In this document: piece by piece, positions 30,607 to 34,289 of the stretch
Numbering within the stretch: the stretch's first letter is position 1
Layout: every line of letters starts with the position of its first letter
Source of the DNA: GCA-2718845 sp913041905
GTDB taxonomy: Bacteria > Pseudomonadota > Gammaproteobacteria > GCA-002705445 > GCA-002716945
Assembly (NCBI GenBank): GCA_913041905.1
Contig: CAJWJQ010000007.1
Coordinates: forward strand, 1-34,289
Reading direction: 5' to 3'
DNA: 34,289 nucleotides
Made by a program: the position numbers and the translations under genes
The notes under the pieces: generated by a model
The model's database searches: none
The model's input: only the letters and a program-made list of their open reading frames with translations
Told to the model about the DNA's origin: nothing

Positions 30607-31570
30607 CCTAGAAAGACATACTGATTTATTTTTTAAACAATATAATTTAGAAAAAAGAAATTATAATATAATCGTTCATGGAAAAAATGGATTAGGAAAA
30701 TTTGATTTTATAATAAATATTTTAAATAAATACTTTAAAAAAAATAATATCGCAATAACAGATTTTTTCACCCACCCAGATTTTTATTATCTTTCGTTGC
30801 CTTTGTATGACAAATCTGGAAAAATTATTAGATCCATAGATAATAAAGAAAGATTATTGTATGAATATGGCTTTGAAGATTCTTTTGATTCATATAGAGT
30901 AGGGAGCGAAATTTCTATTGATCAAATTAGGAAATTAATTGAATTTACTCAGTTTTCTCCCACAGAAAGACATAAAATTATAATTATTAATAATTGTAAT
31001 TACCTTAATAAAGAATCTTCCGCAGCACTACTGAAAACACTTGAAGAAACCGAGTCTCCGTCTATTTTCTTTCTACTTTCCTCTGAAATTTCTAATATAA
31101 GAGATACTATTATTAGTAGATGTCATTTATTCCCATACAGCGCGAATACAATAGAGGGTAAATATAATTCTCTTTATAGTTTTTTTATATCGAAAAACCC
31201 AAAGTTAGAAAATGTTATCGCAGAATATGATTATATTTCATGTTTTAAGGACTCAGAAGATGAGATTGCCATGATATTTAATAACAAGAAAAACCCCCTT
31301 TCTTATTCGGAAGAATGGTCGAAGAGAGGTTCTTTGTATATAGATTATTTAATATATTTATTTTCACTTTTGATGAAAGGACCGTATTTAAAATCTAATA
31401 GTCAGGTGACTGATATATACAATAAATTACATAATAAAATATCTATATCTTCACCAAAAGCTATGAAGATAATTAATTTCTTGACTAAAAAGCGTGGAGA
31501 AATTAAATCTAATGTTAATAAAAAGTTATTTTACGATGACTTATTAATTGTCTTGCAGAAGGAATTATAA
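30599..31570 (+). CDS. holB: DNA polymerase III delta-prime subunit
   Basis: Rigid stator of the clamp loader that puts the beta sliding clamp onto DNA. From ATG 30599 the protein is 323 aa. Support: VHGKNGLGKFDF (degenerate P-loop, 27-36), FTHPDFYYL (58-66), ISIDQIRKLIEF, the helix SAALLKTLEET (141-151) and the SRC motif in IISRCHLF (173-175). Position after tmk is diagnostic. Two oddities: the four zinc-module cysteines that come before the HPD motif in E. coli are absent, and about 35 extra residues (70-105) lie between HPDFYYL and IDQIR. A TTG at 30584 also opens this frame but is less likely. Confidence 0.9.
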   Translation: MNNLERHTDLFFKQYNLEKRNYNIIVHGKNGLGKFDFIINILNKYFKKNNIAITDFFTHPDFYYLSLPLYDKSGKIIRSIDNKERLLYEYGFEDSFDSYRVGSEISIDQIRKLIEFTQFSPTERHKIIIINNCNYLNKESSAALLKTLEETESPSIFFLLSSEISNIRDTIISRCHLFPYSANTIEGKYNSLYSFFISKNPKLENVIAEYDYISCFKDSEDEIAMIFNNKKNPLSYSEEWSKRGSLYIDYLIYLFSLLMKGPYLKSNSQVTDIYNKLHNKISISSPKAMKIINFLTKKRGEIKSNVNKKLFYDDLLIVLQKEL

Positions 31571-31582
31571 TAACATCCCTAT

Positions 31583-32737
31583 ATGAAAAAAAGCGAAGAT
31601 AACAAGGTTGTGCCCATATTTAAGCATGATAATTCAGCAATAATTGAGCAAGTGTCAGACTCTTTTGACTTTCAAAGAGGAGGTCATTTGGATGAAGTGT
31701 CTATGGCTTATGAAACATGGGGCACATTAAATAAAAACAAATCAAATGTAATAGTAATTTTTACCGGGTTATCTGCAAGCTCCCACGTTACTTCTTCAGA
31801 ACACAATAATTCAGCTGGCTGGTGGGAATCTATGGTAGGAGAAGGGAGCCCAATAGACACTACTCATAATTACGTTATATGCATAAACACACTAGGGAGT
31901 TGTTTTGGTTCAACAAGCCCTGTGTCAATAAATAAAAAAACAGGAAAACCATACAGGCTTGCGTTCCCTGAATTAACTGTTGAGGATATGTCTAAAGCTT
32001 CGAATTTATTGTTGAATAAGCTTGATATTAAAAGGATTAAATTACTGATAGGCCCTTCACTGGGAGGAATGAATGCAATTTCTTTTGCTGTTCTTTATAA
32101 TAAAGTTGTAGAAAATATTTTGTTAATTTCTACAACTACCCAAGCTTCACCTTACGCCATTGCCATAAGGTCATTGCAAAGAGAAATTATAAGGAAAGAC
32201 CCTTTATGGAATAACGGATTTTACTCATATGAAAACCCGCCACTAAATGGTGTTCGTATTGCTAGAAAAATAGGAATGACTTCTTATAGATCTGCGCTTG
32301 AGTGGTCACAACGCTTTGGTAGAAAAAAAACAACTAGCGATGAATTAAATCAAAATACATTTGGGGTTGATAATACAAGTTTTGAGTATGAAATAGAGGC
32401 GTACTTAGAACATCAAGCTATAAAATTTCAAAATGTTTTTGATGCTAATTGTTATTTATATCTTTCTAGAGCAATGGATTGGTTTGATATAGCGTTGCAC
32501 GGAAAATCAACATTAGACTCTTTATCAAAAACAAAATTAGAAAAAGCTCTTGTTTTAGGAGTTGCCTCAGACACATTGTTTCCTTTGCAGCAGCAAAAAG
32601 AAATTGCCGAAGGTTTGTCACAAGCGGGCACAAAAGTACAATATAAAGAGTTAAATTGCATTCAAGGACACGATTCATTTCTAGTTGATATAGAGACTTT
32701 TGGACTAGAAATTAATGATTTTATCTCTAATTTATGA
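31583..32737 (+). CDS. metX: Homoserine O-acyltransferase (MetX)
   Basis: Activates homoserine for methionine synthesis with acetyl-CoA or succinyl-CoA. The 384-aa alpha/beta hydrolase has MAYETWGTLN (41-50), TLGSCFGSTSP (103-113) and the triad S159 (GPSLGGM), D331 (SDTLFP) and H364 (QGHDSF). Members of this family in Pseudomonas and relatives use succinyl-CoA, so acyl choice cannot be assigned from motifs. No LysM or extra domain is fused. It starts 12 nt after holB and its TGA overlaps the following ATG (ATGA). With lysC at 15374 it uses the aspartate-family flux. Confidence 0.93.
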   Translation: MKKSEDNKVVPIFKHDNSAIIEQVSDSFDFQRGGHLDEVSMAYETWGTLNKNKSNVIVIFTGLSASSHVTSSEHNNSAGWWESMVGEGSPIDTTHNYVICINTLGSCFGSTSPVSINKKTGKPYRLAFPELTVEDMSKASNLLLNKLDIKRIKLLIGPSLGGMNAISFAVLYNKVVENILLISTTTQASPYAIAIRSLQREIIRKDPLWNNGFYSYENPPLNGVRIARKIGMTSYRSALEWSQRFGRKKTTSDELNQNTFGVDNTSFEYEIEAYLEHQAIKFQNVFDANCYLYLSRAMDWFDIALHGKSTLDSLSKTKLEKALVLGVASDTLFPLQQQKEIAEGLSQAGTKVQYKELNCIQGHDSFLVDIETFGLEINDFISNL

Positions 32738-33228
32738 GACTCATTGTTCAATACTCATTAGCAGTATTACTTTTTATTATAATTACACCTATTCATGCAA
32801 ATGAATATCAAGGAATAGTTATCAAGGTAGTCGATGGAGATACGCTTGATGTAAAATTGGATGATGGTGTTATAAAAAGAGTCCGTCTTAGGTATGTTGA
32901 TGCCCCTGAGGCAAAACAATCATTTGGAAAAGAATCTACAAAATTTCTTAAAGATAATACGCTCGGCAAGACTGTAATTGTTGACGTAGAAAAGAAGGGT
33001 AGGTATGGAAGAGATATTGGAGATATTTTTATTTATGATGATAATGTTGCCATATATATAAACGCAAAACTTATAAAAAGTGGAAACGCTTGGGTTTATA
33101 CGAAATATAGAAAAAATGACTACCTAATGAATCTTGAAAATTATGCAAAAAAACATAGGTTAGGACTATGGAAAGACAATTATCCTTTAGAACCATGGAA
33201 ACACAGGAAGAAAAACCTAAACCGCTAA
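32734..33228 (+). CDS. Secreted thermonuclease (staphylococcal nuclease-like)
   Basis: A calcium-dependent, non-specific nuclease of the SNase family, 164 aa. It has a signal peptide with hydrophobic residues 3-20 and a probable cleavage after HA22. The SNase domain carries VVDGDTLDV (D34 and D36; metal), RVRLRYVDAPEAKQ (R51, D56, E59; catalytic Arg, metal Asp, general base Glu) and GRYGRDIG (R93; second catalytic Arg). All key residues match the S. aureus enzyme. It acts in the periplasm or outside the cell; nucleic-acid scavenging for phosphate or nucleosides is an inference. Overlaps metX by 4 nt. The closing LGLWKDNYPLEPWKHRK is typical of the family. Confidence 0.92.
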   Translation: MRLIVQYSLAVLLFIIITPIHANEYQGIVIKVVDGDTLDVKLDDGVIKRVRLRYVDAPEAKQSFGKESTKFLKDNTLGKTVIVDVEKKGRYGRDIGDIFIYDDNVAIYINAKLIKSGNAWVYTKYRKNDYLMNLENYAKKHRLGLWKDNYPLEPWKHRKKNLNR

Positions 33229-33286
33229 AGATTCTATGATCTTAATCAATATTTTAAAAAACTGACTTATATCAATTCTTAATAAT

Positions 33287-33304
33287 ATTTGATACATATC
33301 AAAT
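33287..33304 (+). promoter_or_regulatory. Perfect 18-bp palindrome upstream of the unknown cassette
   Basis: ATTTGATA, centre CA, then TATCAAAT: 8-nt perfect arms. A third half-site TATCAA lies at 33270-33275. TTGATA in the palindrome could serve as a -35 element with TAAAAC (33312-33317) 17 nt later as a weak -10. It ends 51 nt before the small ORF, so it looks like a repressor or activator site for this cassette. The 126-nt gap 33229-33354 holds no other feature. Confidence 0.4.
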
Positions 33305-33354
33305 TTAATCATAAAACATAAATTATCATTTTAGTTATTGATGGAGGAATTATT

Positions 33355-33471
33355 ATGAAACCAGAAACTACATTGATGATAGAAATATATGTGTTGAAAT
33401 TAAATACAGCATTGTGGATTTTATCAAAAGACATCAAGAAAGTATTTAAAAAGATATTAACGCAGGGATAA
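33355..33471 (+). CDS. Small unrecognised protein, 38 aa
   Basis: A short ORF from ATG 33355 to TAA at 33469-33471, with an excellent Shine-Dalgarno (GGAGGA, 33343-33348) 6 nt upstream. The peptide starts MKPETTLMIEIYVLKLN and continues to a lysine-rich end (KDIKKVFKKILTQG), giving an amphipathic, basic helix. No family is recognised. A five-codon ATG ORF (33341-33358) covers the ribosome-binding site and ends in TGA overlapping this start. It lies 4 nt ahead of the next ORF, so it could be a leader peptide for it or a partner. Its length makes it unsure, but the ribosome-binding site is the best evidence that it is translated. Confidence 0.5.
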   Translation: MKPETTLMIEIYVLKLNTALWILSKDIKKVFKKILTQG

Positions 33472-33475
33472 AAAA

Positions 33476-34289
33476 ATGTTAACTAAATCATCCTTTATTC
33501 GCGGTGAATTTGACAGGATAGACAAATGTTTTGAAAAATTTTCCTACAACTATTCAACAGAAGAGTTGAGTTTTCTGAATGTAAAACACAAGATGGGCAA
33601 AACAAATGATGACGATTTATCGATAATAATTAACATTTCTGGGGTATTATCAAAAAGAATATATATTACATTGCAAAAATGGATTATTAGAAAAACTATT
33701 ATTGACAGCCTTCGCATGTACAGAGCGCACGTATCAACAAATTACCATCCAAACAAAGGTAATGGGCTTGATGGTTATTTAGTAGATAATGATTTATATG
33801 GGGTTTTGGATGACATTATAAAAATCGTTTTGGGAACAAAATCCAATATACTCAACGAGAGATCATCGTTGTATATGCTAGAAAATAACCTGGTTCCAGA
33901 TAGAAACAAACGATTAGATGTGTTTAGACAAAGCGATTCTAGCTTATTTATTGACATATGGTCTAAATTATTTAAATTAATCAGATGTGAAAACTATAAT
34001 TTTAAGATTTTTGAAACTAAAAATATTTTAACACCACAAAAACTTAATAAACTTAATAAAGATGTAAGGTCAATGCTGAACTTTATTCCTAAAAAACTCA
34101 CAAAGTTATCGCAAAGAGACATAATTAACATTACGTCAATTACTAATTTATCAAAGAAACAAGCGCTAAATCTTTACGAACTTCTTTGTAAATTAGTAAA
34201 AAAATATTTGGCTACTAAATCTAATAAAAAGTCTTTAACAATAGAGGATTTGTTAGAAAACGACCATATGATTGTTAGAGATTCTTTCA
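33476..34289 (+). CDS. Unrecognised protein, partial at the window end
   Basis: An ORF of at least 271 codons without a stop before the window edge. ATG 33476 has an AGGG (33464-33467) 8 nt upstream; an in-frame TAA at 33458-33460 closes the frame further back. The protein begins MLTKSSFIRGEFDRIDKCFE and has mixed charged and hydrophobic segments, no signal peptide and no clear membrane segment. LSQRDIINITSITNLSKKQA (about 212-231) could be part of a helix-turn-helix, but this is not convincing. Composition is like the neighbours, so recent transfer is not obvious. No known family is recognised; its function is open. Confidence 0.72.
   Translation, partial: MLTKSSFIRGEFDRIDKCFEKFSYNYSTEELSFLNVKHKMGKTNDDDLSIIINISGVLSKRIYITLQKWIIRKTIIDSLRMYRAHVSTNYHPNKGNGLDGYLVDNDLYGVLDDIIKIVLGTKSNILNERSSLYMLENNLVPDRNKRLDVFRQSDSSLFIDIWSKLFKLIRCENYNFKIFETKNILTPQKLNKLNKDVRSMLNFIPKKLTKLSQRDIINITSITNLSKKQALNLYELLCKLVKKYLATKSNKKSLTIEDLLENDHMIVRDSF

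Noticed and set aside
33228..33243. AAGAT-TCTATG-ATCTT hairpin after the thermonuclease gene as a terminator
   Set aside because: Only 5 bp of AT-rich stem and no T run after it; too weak to call.
1..34289. CRISPR arrays, insertion sequences, prophage genes
   Set aside because: No regularly spaced repeats, transposase, integrase or phage structural gene was seen on either strand.

Overview
The window is a compact, strongly AT-rich (by eye about one third G+C) stretch of chromosome from a free-living-type gammaproteobacterium with a streamlined genome; an SAR86-like marine lineage is the best guess, but this is inference only. Gammaproteobacterial ancestry is supported by gene order: mltD / yafS-type methyltransferase / rnhA / dnaQ, pncC-recA-recX-alaS-lysC-csrA-tRNA-Ser, grpE-dnaK-dnaJ-dapB, and fabD-fabG-acpP-fabF-pabC-tmk-holB. 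Genes are packed with 1-20 nt overlaps, intergenic gaps are tiny, and almost every gene is housekeeping.

Layout. 1-3284: end of sdhA, then sdhB, sdhE, pdxJ, acpS and cysM on the + strand. 3285-4793: mltD on the - strand. 4842-6663: methyltransferase, rnhA, dnaQ. 6669-7115: smpB (-). 7137-9322: a sodium:neurotransmitter-symporter-family transporter, then ratA and ratB/rnfH. 9392-9814: fur, facing nadK (9819-10709, -). 10782-16842: pncC, recA, recX, alaS, lysC, csrA, followed by tRNA-Ser(GCU). 16967-18187 (-): a GT4 glycosyltransferase. 18239-19265: rmuC and tRNA-Arg(UCU). 19351-20205: a mercaptopyruvate sulfurtransferase meeting ispG (20202-21428, -) tail to tail. 21483-25167: the grpE-dnaK-dnaJ chaperone set with a good sigma-32-type promoter before dnaK. 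25174-33228: a long + strand run dapB, fabD, fabG, acpP, fabF, pabC, tmk, holB, metX and a secreted thermonuclease. 33355-34289: a 38-codon small ORF and an unrecognised ORF that runs off the window end.

How the genes work together: electron transport and its flavinylation factor (sdhAB/sdhE), fatty-acid synthesis with its carrier protein, carrier-protein activation (acpS) and carrier loading (fabD), replication and repair (dnaQ, holB, tmk, recA, recX, rmuC, rnhA), protein folding (grpE/dnaK/dnaJ), ribosome rescue (smpB), iron regulation (fur), carbon-storage regulation (csrA), and aspartate-family amino acids (lysC, dapB, metX).

There is no CRISPR array, insertion sequence or prophage. The most interesting points are the unrecognised two-ORF cassette with a perfect 18-bp palindrome at the right end, a probable ATT start codon for the transporter, an AUG-UAA start-stop element at dnaK, candidate leaderless starts, a new palindrome in front of recA, an alphaproteobacterial/mitochondrial-type Sdh, gene losses from otherwise conserved neighbourhoods (gloB, mltG, bamE), and a delta-prime clamp-loader subunit without its zinc module. 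I did not find a clear new multi-gene system; the right-end cassette is the only real candidate.
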